From the NCBI GenBank assembly GCA_027922465.2, contig BQMF02000046.1:1339497-1403496 (forward strand): a stretch of 64,000 nt of DNA. Direction: 5' to 3'. The notes beneath the pieces are model-generated. The model ran no database searches and was not told the DNA's origin. It worked only from the letters and a program-made list of their open reading frames with translations. This DNA is from Turritopsis dohrnii. Lineage: Eukaryota > Cnidaria > Hydrozoa > Anthoathecata > Oceaniidae. Below, one piece after another: positions 43,532 through 54,800 of this stretch (the stretch's first letter is position 1; each line of letters starts with the position of its first letter). The position numbers were made by a program, and so were the translations under genes.

Positions 43532-46404
43532 ATGTTTTCATGTTCCGTATGTGACAGACAATTTACAACAAAATCGGGGAGAACAAACCATCAAACATTT
43601 TGTGAGGAGAAAAGCAACCAAACCAAAGAAGCCATTCCATTGACGTCAACGGTCAAAAGCACTGAAAACACTGTTTCAATGTTTTGTCCATCGGCGCAAA
43701 TCCGAACAGACTCTTATCCTGATGAATATGTTTGTGTATGGGGTAAACTTGACGCCCGAGATCTGAAACAAACCATCAATGCCTGCTACGAGGAGATTGT
43801 TCACTTTAGGAAGAACATATTCTTGCTTCCTTCCGGAAAAGCTGGAAAAGCTTTTATTACAGAAATGACTTGCTTGATTAAATGTTGGACTGGAAAATCA
43901 CAGGATATATCCCTTATATCTCTAAAAGCCTTGATGTGTATGCCGGCGCTTTTACTACAGAAATCACATAATCGCTCGAAATCTAAAGAACATAGTGAAC
44001 TCTTTGGGCGACGCTTAAATTTATGGTCCGAGGGAAATTTTGATCAGCTAATCCGTGAAACAAGAGTTATTCAACAACGCATGCATTCTCTGAAAACTGA
44101 ATCAAAGGAAAGTCTCAGTAAGCGGTTCGCAAAGCACATGATGAAAGGGAACGTTCAAGCAGCTCTACGACTCCTAGATGAACATCCTTCCACTGGTATT
44201 GTTGAGATGAAAAAACTTCACCCGGACAGGAAAGAAGCTGAAAAAGAAGTATTGCTGAATGGTGATGTTCCATCCTTGGAGAATATCATTTTTGATGAAA
44301 TTGATGAAAATGCTGTGATGAAAGCGGCACTGAAAACAAAAGTGGCGGCTGGACCATCGGGTCTAGACTCTGATGGATGGCGACGAATTTTAGCGTCCAG
44401 ATGTTTCGGCAAAGTTGGAAACGACCTTAGAGGAGCTGTTGCGGCGATGACGAAAGTTTGTACTCATCAACCAGGACGAAAGATCTTCGGAAGCATACCT
44501 TGCCTGTCCTTTGATACCACTGAATAAATCACCCGGTATACGCCCGATCGGAATTGGGGAGATCCTGCGAAGGATTATTGGAAAAGTGATCATTAGTGTG
44601 ATCAGGTCAGACATCGTTTCTGCTGCAAGTCCGTTGCAACTATGTGCTGGACAAAAATCTGGATGCGAGGCAGCAGTCCACGCCATGAACAAAATTTTTG
44701 AAGAGGAAAGTTCCGACGCTATTCTTCTACTAGACGCATCCAACGCTTTCAACGTATATTTGTCATCCGACTTAGAATAAATTTCAAACAAACAAACAAA
44801 CAAACAAACAAACAAACGTTCTTAACAGGAAAGTGCTCTTACACAACATCAAATTTATATATCCTGCAATGGCTGTCTACGTCGAAAACTGCTATAGAAA
44901 TCCATCGAGGCTTTTTGTTCTCGGAGGTCAAGAGCTGAAGTCTGACGAAGGAACGACACAAGGTGACCCGATGGCGATGCCGATCTATGCCGTCGGAATA
45001 ACGCTCCTATTGGACTTCATAATAACTGTCGACGACAGTCACGTGGCGTTTGCAGATGATTTAGCTGGAGTCGGGAAAGCTTTGAGACTTCGAGATTGGT
45101 GGGAAAATATTTGCAAATACGGCCCTATGCTGGGACACTATCCAAAAGCAATTAAGTCCTGGTTGATTATCAAACCAGAACGAGAAGAAGAAGTACGCAG
45201 GATCTTCCGAGGGATTGACGTAATTATTTCGACATCTGGTCACAAGTACCTCGGAGGTGTTGTCGGTACAGCACAATTTAAGCGCAGTTACGCAAAGAAA
45301 GTATGTTCAACTTGGATAAACCAGGTGATGAGTGAAATTGCCAAATCAGAACCACATGCGGTGTATGCCGCTTTTACCGGAGGGTTCATAAGTAAATTCA
45401 ACTACCACATAAGGGTGATGAAGGACATTGGCGACGAACTGCAAGCGGTTGAACAACCAATCCGACACCACCTCATACCATCGCTGACTGAAGGACACAT
45501 CTGCAGCGAGTTAGAACGAAAGCTGTTATCACTTCCTGTGAAACTTGGTGGCCTTGTAGTTCCAGATTTAGCTGAAATGGGTGATATGATACACCAGGCT
45601 TCACTAAAGATGTGTAACTCCCTGATAAAGGACATAGTAAGTCAGGGTAAAAGCAACGGCAACGAATCTGTCAAAAAGCATTCCTTTGACAGTTACAACG
45701 CCAAGAAGCTGAATTTAATCAGAGCAGAAATGTCATCACTTCAAGTCAAGGCGAACGATTTGGCACAGCAACCAGGAGCATCGAGCTGGCTGACAGCGCT
45801 ACCTCTTGCTTCTGAAAATTTCCTTCTCACCAAACGGGAATTTTTCGATGCGATAGCAACACGATACCGATGGTCAATGAAGTTTCTACCATCACACTGT
45901 GCATGCAGCAAAACCTTCACGGTAGAACACGCATTATCCTGCCCGAAAGGTGGATTTGTGTACCAACGTCACAACGAACTGAGAGACACAATTGCAGAGA
46001 TGGTCAACGAAGTTTGCAAAGACGTTAAAATAGAACCGGAACTTGAGCAACTTACCGGAGAACAACTAGGAATAGCATCCATCACCTCAGATGCAGCCAG
46101 ATCAGACGTTAGCGCAAGAGGGTTTTGGGTCAGGGGTCAAAGATCATTTTTCGACATTCGGGTTTTCAACCCATACGCTCAGCGGTATGCGACTCAAGGC
46201 CTAAAATCTTCATTTGCTTCTAACGAATCCGAGAAAAAACGGCAATACAACCGCCGTATCATCGATGTGGAAGGTGGATCCTTCACACCACTTGTGTTTG
46301 CAGCTACTGGAGGCATGGGACGCGAGTGTGAAAGCTTTGTTCGTGCACTTGGTATGATGTTGTCGGAGAAAAAGAACCTCCCTTACAGTGTGATCTCGAA
46401 CTAG
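43532..46404 (+). pseudogene. Non-LTR reverse transcriptase with C-terminal restriction-like endonuclease, three frames
   Basis: N-terminal C2H2 finger (CSVCDRQFTTKSGRTNHQTFC-type, first Cys at 43541). RT fingers come later in the first frame (AAGPSGLDSDGWRRI) and, after a shift near 44505, in the second ([27 protein letters not shown]). The third frame (44833-46404) has GTTQGDPMAM, the catalytic FADDLAGVG, a Cys/His cluster (HCACSKTFTVEHALSC) and a PD-(D/E)xK-like segment (RSDVSARGFW...FFDIRVFNP). N-terminal finger plus RT plus CCHC plus RLE is the layout of R2/R4/NeSL-type elements. Breaks: one frameshift near 44505 and an insertion with a (CAAA)n tract at about 44753-44820. Clade uncertain. 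Confidence 0.75.
44752..44820 (+). repeat. Short insertion ending in (CAAA)n inside the RT gene
   Basis: After the DASNAFN motif, about 65 bp of unrelated sequence (with a TAA stop) ends in eight to nine CAAA units. The RT homology then resumes at LNRKVLLHN-like codons. A simple-repeat tail is what a 5'-truncated retroposon would leave. Confidence 0.55.
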
Positions 46405-47466
46405 CTACATACCAAGCTATCATTCGCACTAGTCAGATCAACCGTATTGTGTATCAGAGGCACCTGCTCGATGAGGAGACCTGTTATCATCAGCGAATCC
46501 GATCTGAACATCGTCGATGCTGTTGCACTGATCGGAAACTTACCATGAAGCTTTTTTGTCGTTTCCCAACGCTCTCCACGACCAATTGTGATTGGGAAGA
46601 ACAATTTGTATTTTTTTCTGAAAGGCTGGCCCGCCTCTAAGTGGAAGTCATCCCATGGGATAAAAATATATCGTTTGTGTGTTCAAAAAAACAAAAAAAA
46701 AACATTTTTTGGCCTTTGGCGTAAGAAAGGCCGGCGTAAAAAGGGCCGGCGTTAAAGGGACCAAAATTTTGAGTTTTCGACTCAAAAGCGGCGTTAATTT
46801 TTGTTTCGATTTTTTCGAAAATTTACGGCAAATATTGGTTCAAGAAGCCTAAAAATGAAGGTAGAGGGGTTAAAGCATTGAATTGGCAACATGATGTATA
46901 GCTTCAGTTGTTTCACTTGCGTAGAATATAAACAAAAACTTTTAAAAACAAAAGAAATGAGAAAACTAAACAAATGCAGTCACTTTTACTTCCTTCTACC
47001 GAGGGGTAAATCGCTCAAAAAATTATCGTACAACATTACCAAAAAGTCCAAGCTGTATACACTAATATACGATTATCTGTTTATATTGAGAAAAAAAAGC
47101 ACAAAAGCACATAGAAAAAAATAAAAATTTCCCTCCCTTCTCCTTGGCGTTATACACGGCCCTATTTGGCGTAAGGACAAAAATGGCCTCTGGCGTAATT
47201 AGGGCCGGCGTAAAAGGGGCCGGCGTTAAATTAGGGCCGGCGTAAAAGAGGTCGGAGTAATAAGGGCCGATAAGGTAACTACAAAACAAACAAAATATAT
47301 TCGTCTGACAATCGTTACCATCAGACTTTTACGATGTAAGCGTTGTCAAATGTGTCACGGGTAGTGTTTAAATACTTTCGTAAGTGTTTTCATAGTTTAA
47401 TGGTAATGATTTGTCAGAAAAACATAATCCAAAAACTAAAAGCATGCTTTGGGAAATTTGCACAAT

Positions 47467-48819
47467 TTAAGGTAGTCCCAATTGCTGTTTTCGAGCATTT
47501 ACCATTCGATCGTGTTTACTTCGCTCGTTATTTATCTTGTTCCGGATTATTTCCCACTTGGCGTTTAAGTTAAAGTGGTTGACAAAATCTTTCATAGATT
47601 GCTGACCTACAATGATAACACAAGCATAAAAATAATTATAGTTTATGCAATTATAAAATCGTGTCCTTACTGGGCATGGGATTTTTCTCAGTTCTACGGA
47701 TGAATCCTATGAACTTCTTGAAGAAAGCATCTTCTACTTCTTTTCTTCTCCATATTGTGCCTTTTCCTCGACCAACTGCAAGATAATTATAGCAGTGATA
47801 AGGAGATTGTGTCCCCATTTAATGTTACATTTTCGTGGAAGGGAACATGAAAAGTACAAACCTTTTAACTTTTTAATATCTTCTTCAAACTCTTCTTCCG
47901 TTAAGGCTTCCTCTGAAAGAAATTACGTTGGGGGAGCCATTATGGAATTTTCAGATTGAGGCATAGGTCACATTTTGAAAATTCTGCTCACATTTAATGA
48001 TCCTTAATGCTTTACACGACTTTTACGTACGTGTAATGCTTAAGAAATCAAAACCTTGTAGAAATTAATGGTAGATTTAGTGTAGAATATCGCAATAACA
48101 TTGGAAGCAAAAAGATTCACAAACCTTCGTTGTCAGGAACAAAATCTTCGTCCTCGGTAGACTCTGCAGACTCATTTTGATCTTATATTAATATTAAAAT
48201 ATTTCAATAGAAAGTACATTGATTAAACAGCTATACAACAGCAATATAACAGCAAATACCAATTTTCGCACAAAAAATTTCTAAATCGCACGAAGTATCA
48301 CTCAATATGAACGCTTTTCATCTAAAAATTAGTTGCCTGGAATATTTTTCAAGTGAGAGAGTTATGAACATTGCATTTTGTATTTTCGAAGAAAAGAAAG
48401 GAAAAGAAAGTTGTTTTGTTCAAAAACATTAAGAATCTTGTGAACTTAAAAATCAAAGAAATTAAAAAATAAATTAGAGTTTGAGCCAATAATACGTGTC
48501 AAATAAAGACCTATTTATGATATAGAAACCTTTCTCAGAAGAAAACTTCGATTAACAAAAATTCGTTTCAATAAGATACTAAAAATTTGAGTACATACCA
48601 GTTTTTTCCGTGAAACATACACGCTTTCGAAGAACATAAGGCTTTTTTGAAGCTACAAAACATGTGAAAATTGTTCTACTAAAAACGTTCTACTATTTAG
48701 TAATAACTCATTCAGAAAATTAATTTCACCTATTGCTTCAACAGAGGGAGCTTTCTCGTTATTGTCAAATCTGGGCAACTTTCTCTTCATAACGTTTTTA
48801 TCGATTTTGCTTCTTTTTT
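47467..48819 (-). CDS. C-terminal exons: acidic linker and W..KEV domain
   Basis: Six exons, all phase 1 at inner borders: 48730-48819 (basic, KNVMKRKLPRF), 48599-48652 (KPYVLRKRVCFTEKT), 48124-48162 (STEDEDFVPDN), 47862-47912 (ALTEEEFEEDIKKLK), 47671-47775 (GTIWRRKEVEDAFFKKFIGF) and 47467-47606 (QSMKDFVNH ... WEIIRNKINNERS). Donors are GTAAGG, GTTTGT, GTTTGT, GTATGT and GTGAAA, acceptors all YAG. The W..KEV..AF..FI motif with a following invariant-looking Pro resembles the C-terminal domain of many uncharacterised fish and cnidarian proteins, some annotated as KMT5A-like. Intact in all exons. Confidence 0.75.
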
Positions 48820-51800
48820 CTAAAAATGAAAATCGTAATTAGAAATATCCAATTTAAAGGAAGAAAGTGCATTTAACTAATACCCTATTATTCCATAGCA
48901 TCATTTTTGCTATCTCACCTTTTGATTCGACAGTGGATAATTTCCTACTAGTAACAACCTCGGTCCCCTCGGATAAACAGGCTTTACGAGCATCTTCTTT
49001 TATCTCGGATATTTTCTCTGCAGATAACAGTGGCGTTGTTATTGTTTTTAATTTTTTTTCTAAAGATGAAAATCGTAGTTAAAAATATGCAACTTAAAGG
49101 AAGAAAGTGCATTTAACTAATACCCTATTATTCCATAGCATCATTTTTGCTATCTCACCTTTTGATTCGACAGTGGATAATTTCCTACTAGTAACAACCT
49201 CGGTCCCCTCGGATAAACAGGCTTTACGAGCATCTTCTATCACCTCAGATATTTTCTCTCCAGATAACAGTGGCGTTGTTATTGGTTTTAATTTTTTTTC
49301 TAAAGATGAAAATCGTAATCAAAAATTTGCAATTTAAAGGAAGAAAGTGCATTTAACTAATACCCTATTATTCCATAGCATCATTTTTGCTATCTCACCT
49401 TTTGATTCGACAGTGGATAATTTCCTACCAGTAACAACCTCGGTCCCCTCGGATAAACAGGCTTTACGAGCATCTTCTTTTATCTCGGATATTTTCTCTG
49501 CAGATAACAGTGGCGTTGTTATTGGTTTTAATTTTTTTTCTAAAGATGAAAATCGTAATTAAAAATATGCAATTTAAAGGAAGAAAGTGCATTTAATTAA
49601 TACCCATTATTCATAGCATCATTTTTGCTATCTCACCTTTTGATTCGACAGTGGATAATTTCCTACTAGTAACAACCTCGGTCCCCTCGGATAAACAGGC
49701 TTTACGAGCATCTTCTTTTATCTCGGATATTTTCTCTGTAGGTAAAAATGGTAAGGGGAAACTTTATTGCCGTATTGTAATTTTTTGAAGAATGAATTCA
49801 TTTGTAATATTTTCCAATGCCATACTTGTGATTAAGCTGTTTAGTAGCTAGTTGGGACAATTCTCTGTTGACATTAAACCTTCATTAGCCCTGCTTTTGA
49901 GTGTGGTCTTATTGACTGTCTTTCAAAAGATTTTATGGCACTTAGTTAAAGGGTTTCTTGATGTTTCGCTGAGACTTTTAAGAAGTAAACGTTTCTAATT
50001 TCCGAAAACCTCACCTGATGATTCTATCAGCTTCTTATCAGCAGCAATCTTGAGGGCAACAGATTCATCAATGGAAGTGTCTCCTAGAATATTATTCAAA
50101 AAATATAGTACTGTTTGTTTTGTCTAATGCTTCAATATCATTCCTTAATCACAGAACTACAACTTCCCATAATCATATATAATGAATAAGTACCAGTAGT
50201 GTTCTGGTTTATCAATGGTGTCAGTGTCACATTACATTCACATCAACACAATATTTCACAAAGTGGACACAGAAATGACACAATATCATCTAACAACTGG
50301 TGATATAACTATTATAAACTATTGGTGATATCTTTGCTAATCATCAATATCAAACATCATTGACAGTTAAAAATGAAAGTTGCAGAGTACCTGTATCTAT
50401 GTCCATTAAATGTTTCCCGATTTTTGTCACTTCCATGATTGCCAACGGGGCTTGATAGATCTGAGTGTTGATGTTTTTAGAATGACCCATATGACGATAA
50501 AAATGATCTCTATCAGCTTCATTTAAATCCATAGCAGCAAATAGCGTACTAATCCTATGTCGATTGGTAGTTGCCTTAATGTTGTTTGGTTCTTTCAACT
50601 CTAGCTTTGAACAAACACGATTCAAGGAATGCCATCCTGATACATGATCTTCAGATCCTCTTGTACTTGCAAATAGATATTCGTTACCTTCTGGGACACC
50701 AGCTTGGATTCTGACATCTTTATCAGCAAGCTTTTCTAGGGCTTTTGTTGTGTCATTAGGCACAAGCAAGGGAACAAGATGATTATTCCCTTTCCCTGTT
50801 ATATACGTCACTTTCAATTTATTGACTAAAGTTTGATCGATTTCATCAAAATGCTTTAGTCGCTGCTGGTCAATCCATTGATTAGAGGTACCATCTCTCC
50901 ATTCTGAGATAGTCAATCTGGCAGGCTCACCCCCACGGCGTGCATTAAGCAAAGTGAGCCTAGTGACAGCGCAATCTCTGACCTCAACAAAATCTGCTTC
51001 ATCCCAAATTGTGTACGCATCATAATTTTGAGTTGTAACTTTTCCAGAACATAATTCCTTACACATGCAATGTCTTCCTCTTGCGGCAGTTTCCCTGGAC
51101 GTCTCAACTTAATCTGCCTACGTTTGTTCAATTCATATTCTGCATCAGCAAAGATGAAATCCTCAAATAACTCAAATACTTCAATAAAATTGTCTATTTC
51201 TTTAGCTGCATCATCTTTGTCTTCAGTTAACATCATTGCTTTCAATGCTTTAGCTGACCTTTTGATTAAATACAAAATGTTTTGCTTCAACCCAGGCTTT
51301 ACTTCACCCGATTCTGACGTTGAATACGATTCAATTGCAACTTTCAAGGGGTTAAAGTTTTTCCGTAAAAACATGTCAGCAGAATTACCATAAACTTTTA
51401 CCCGATTTTCTTGTTGCAAAAAAACAAAATACAGATTGCCAAGTCTTCGAATATCCAGTCTTACTGATTTTCTTACTTGCACTCTCTTGTCAGTCTTTCT
51501 TTTAACCTTTCCGTAAAACATGATTCCAATCTTCAATATTGTTTCATCCTTGCGACAGACATTCCCAACCTCATTTTTTCTTAATTTATCCAGAATATTC
51601 TTTTTGAAATCATCATCCATTGGAATAGTAGGGCGCTCAAATGAAGTAACATCAACAGAAATACTCTTTTTGCAACTGTTAGGTTGACAATTTTGCAAAT
51701 GCCTACTGAAACCTCGTGATCCGATAAACCCATTACAACCACCACAAAACTTCAAGTTTATCCATTTTTTAGCACTTTTTTCTCTTTGGTAATTTGGTTG

Positions 51801-54800
51801 CTCCTTCTTTGCCTCTTCCTTGTTAACAAGAAGGATTCCTTCTCTACGGAAAGATTTAAAACATTAGCACTCTATCCTTTTTACCCATTCCCATAGCCTC
51901 ATTTACTCTGGGTTCATTTTTGTGGCATAACCGTATGTGCCTAGATAATTTGCTATTACTCTGCAATTTACGGCAGAAAACACACAATCTTTTGGGTCTG
52001 TTGTAGTTCTTTCTTCTTCTTTTTTTTTTCTTCACATTTTCATATGTATGTTGGATGTTCTCCTGTATGCAATAAAGAACTTATAACAATAAAACAGTTT
52101 CTATCACATTCCATCAGTAATAAGAAGTAATTGCTCACCATTGATTCATCGATATCTCGTACATTCAGATCAGAATCCAATAACAAGCCAGAGTCATTAA
52201 TTATTGAAACCTAATTTTTGGGTTAAAAAACATATTTTACTAAGAGTTTTAAAGACAGAAAAATAATTTAAAATAACTTTTTACTTGAATATTAATGAAT
52301 CTAATATAGATTTAATGATTATAGGTCAGCAGACTCACTTGAGCATTTTTCTTGATTAAAAGAATTCAGATCTTCCTAGAAAATATAAGTTTTCTCTATT
52401 TTTATAGATAAACAATTATTACAATTCTACCGTATCATATACGACTCAGACAAATACCTTCGTTTCAGTGCGTGATATGGTGGACACAGAGTGACAAACT
52501 TCATCTAAAATGTTACACAAGAGCAGTAATAAAGTAATAACTTTGAGAAAGACATGAATATAGTAAAATGTAATTGCCCCTGCAGCGAGCGTAAGCGAGC
52601 GAGGAGGCATAGTAGTTTCACGAGATAGGCGAAAGTCAGTTTTCCGATTTTGTTCATCATCATCTTCCAACTTTCGTGTTGACGTTACACGGTGGTATAC
52701 AATTATTAGCTGACTTTGCTTTTTTCCCGTTTAAAAGTATGGTACTGTAAGTGGGAGATAGAATTTTTTTTCGTATCTCTTTTCTAATTTACTATTATAT
52801 TATATTATATTATGTTATTTAAAAAGTTCGTATGTTAAATTAATTAAACATTTTTTATATTACTTTTTGCGTTGTTTTAGTGAAGTGAACAACACAGCTT
52901 GAAATCTGAAATTTTGCCAACCATACATTTTATGTTTGTATATGTTTTAGCTCTAAATCTTTCATTTAATAAATTTTATTCAATGCACTGATTTTTGGTG
53001 GATCTTGCCATTTTAATTGGATTTTATGCAAAAAAGCCATATTACAAATTCTTGTTTTTCTTCTTTAACTGTCCTCCACTAGTGATCATGATCAATAAAA
53101 AACCTTTTTATATTTTTTTTCTGCTATTTTATGTAAACGTTGGCTATTTTTTGTTTTGAATTAAAGTTTGAACGCAAATTTCTAATGGATTTTTCGCTTT
53201 AATTTTTTTTTTTGAAACGTTTTTTTTTCTTTTGGCTCTTACATAATTTCTTTAACAAATCTTTCTTACTTTGATTATAAAATACGCATTCATGTTTCAG
53301 TTCACACATTTCTTTTGTTTGAAGCAAGTACTTTCTGATATTACTTGTTAAGCCTTATTTACACTTTTTGAAAGGCATATTAGCATCAGTGTGACATAGG
53401 CCTAAGAGATCACAAAAAGTAACAAAGTTTTGTTTGTTTTTGTTTCCGTTGTATAGCTTGTAATGTATAGCTTGCTGTGTGTACAAATTGAAAGGCTTGA
53501 GCGCGGGGCATTTTTAGCTAAAGCTACATGCTAGTATAGAAATGTGTCTAATTACCCAATATATTGTCCAAAACATCTGCTACATCATGTACAAGCATGT
53601 TACAGATATCATGGTTAACATCTTTTAAGACATCTAGGTAATACAGGAAAAATGGTAATTATTTGTATGAAAGAATAGAAAGAGGGTTTTTAACTGAAAC
53701 AAAACACAATAAAACATGCCTACCTTCACAATCATCTCCAAAATCCTTTAAAATAAGAACATAACCATTTATTATCAATTATCAATTTTTGTTTCGGATT
53801 ATATGTAAACAAATTTTCAAAAATGATAAATTGATTTATTGGTCTATAAACATATTACTGAATTTTAAATTAGAAACAATAGAAAAAGTTCACACTCTTC
53901 ATTTTGGAATTTTCTATCTAAAGATGAACTAATGAATTTAGAAAGTTTTCTTATAGTTGAAAATAAAATAAAATTCTGTTAATTTTAAGTTTAACAGAAA
54001 TCTTAAATCTGGCTTGCTTGAGATGGCAGTTAACTTCAGAAAAACAAAAAAGTTCACTTACAAGAAACAATGGTAGCATTTTCATGCGAGTCTTGTTTTT
54101 TTTCCTAAACATCAATGGTTAGAAAGGTTGCAAAATTTATACTATCCTTTAGTTTTGGATACCTATCGACAATTTTTTCCCTTTGTTATTTTGTGCAAAA
54201 GGATTTTAAAAAGTGATAAACATGACTTCAGTAATTTTAGATGGAGAAAATGTAGTAACAAAAAATAACAATAAAGCTTAATTGTGATTTGTAGTGAGAT
54301 ATCAAATAAGTACTTCAAGAAATCAGTAGTAACCTTAAGGGAAGAAATTTTCGCGGGAGTTTAATTTCGCAGACTATGCAGATTTTGCTGAAATCTGCGA
54401 ATTAAATCCCCACCATATTTTTCAAAATTGGCTGTCCGCGAAACTGAATTCACGAAATTACAAAATTAAACCTTAGTATTTGTTTGTTTCTTGAAACGAA
54501 GTCATTGATTTTAGGTACTGGGTTTATGTTTCCTCTTCTTTTGAATAGTACACTATTACAATAAATAAAAATGGTTTCTTTAAGGTTTTTACTAATACAT
54601 TTACCCTGCTTTCAAATAATACGTACGCTCAATAGTATATAATAAGCAATTAAAACAATTATTTTGATCAACCACGGAATTAAATTCCCGTGAAAGTTTC
54701 TTCCCTTAAGGTATTCTTTTGTTAACATCCTACAAAGAGTTTTTGACTATAAAATATGCATATATTTTGATAACATTTGAATAATAATATTAACGCTAGG

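Larger units (their letters stand above)
42966..47277. mobile_element. TIR element with TA TSD carrying a reverse transcriptase
   Basis: The left end, CCTTATCGGTCCTTATTACG at 42968, and the right end, CCTTATCGGCCCTTATTACT when inverted (ending 47275), form TIRs. TA flanks both ends. The right side holds more blocks of the GGCCGGCGTAA motif (46720-46790 and 47145-47260); the left has GACGCCGGCC only briefly. This shape is that of a Tc1/mariner-type MITE, but the middle 3 kb codes for a non-LTR-type reverse transcriptase. Either the retroelement landed in a MITE or the TIR element captured it. Confidence 0.7.

Noticed and set aside
48867..49562. Repeated plus-strand frames beginning MHLTNTLLFHS
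   Set aside because: They are the antisense of the duplicated minus-strand exons, which have splice sites and phase support.
52560..52620. GC-rich patch (GCGAGCGTAAGCGAGCGAGG) as a regulatory site
   Set aside because: Striking in AT-rich DNA but too short and without a matching known motif to support a call.
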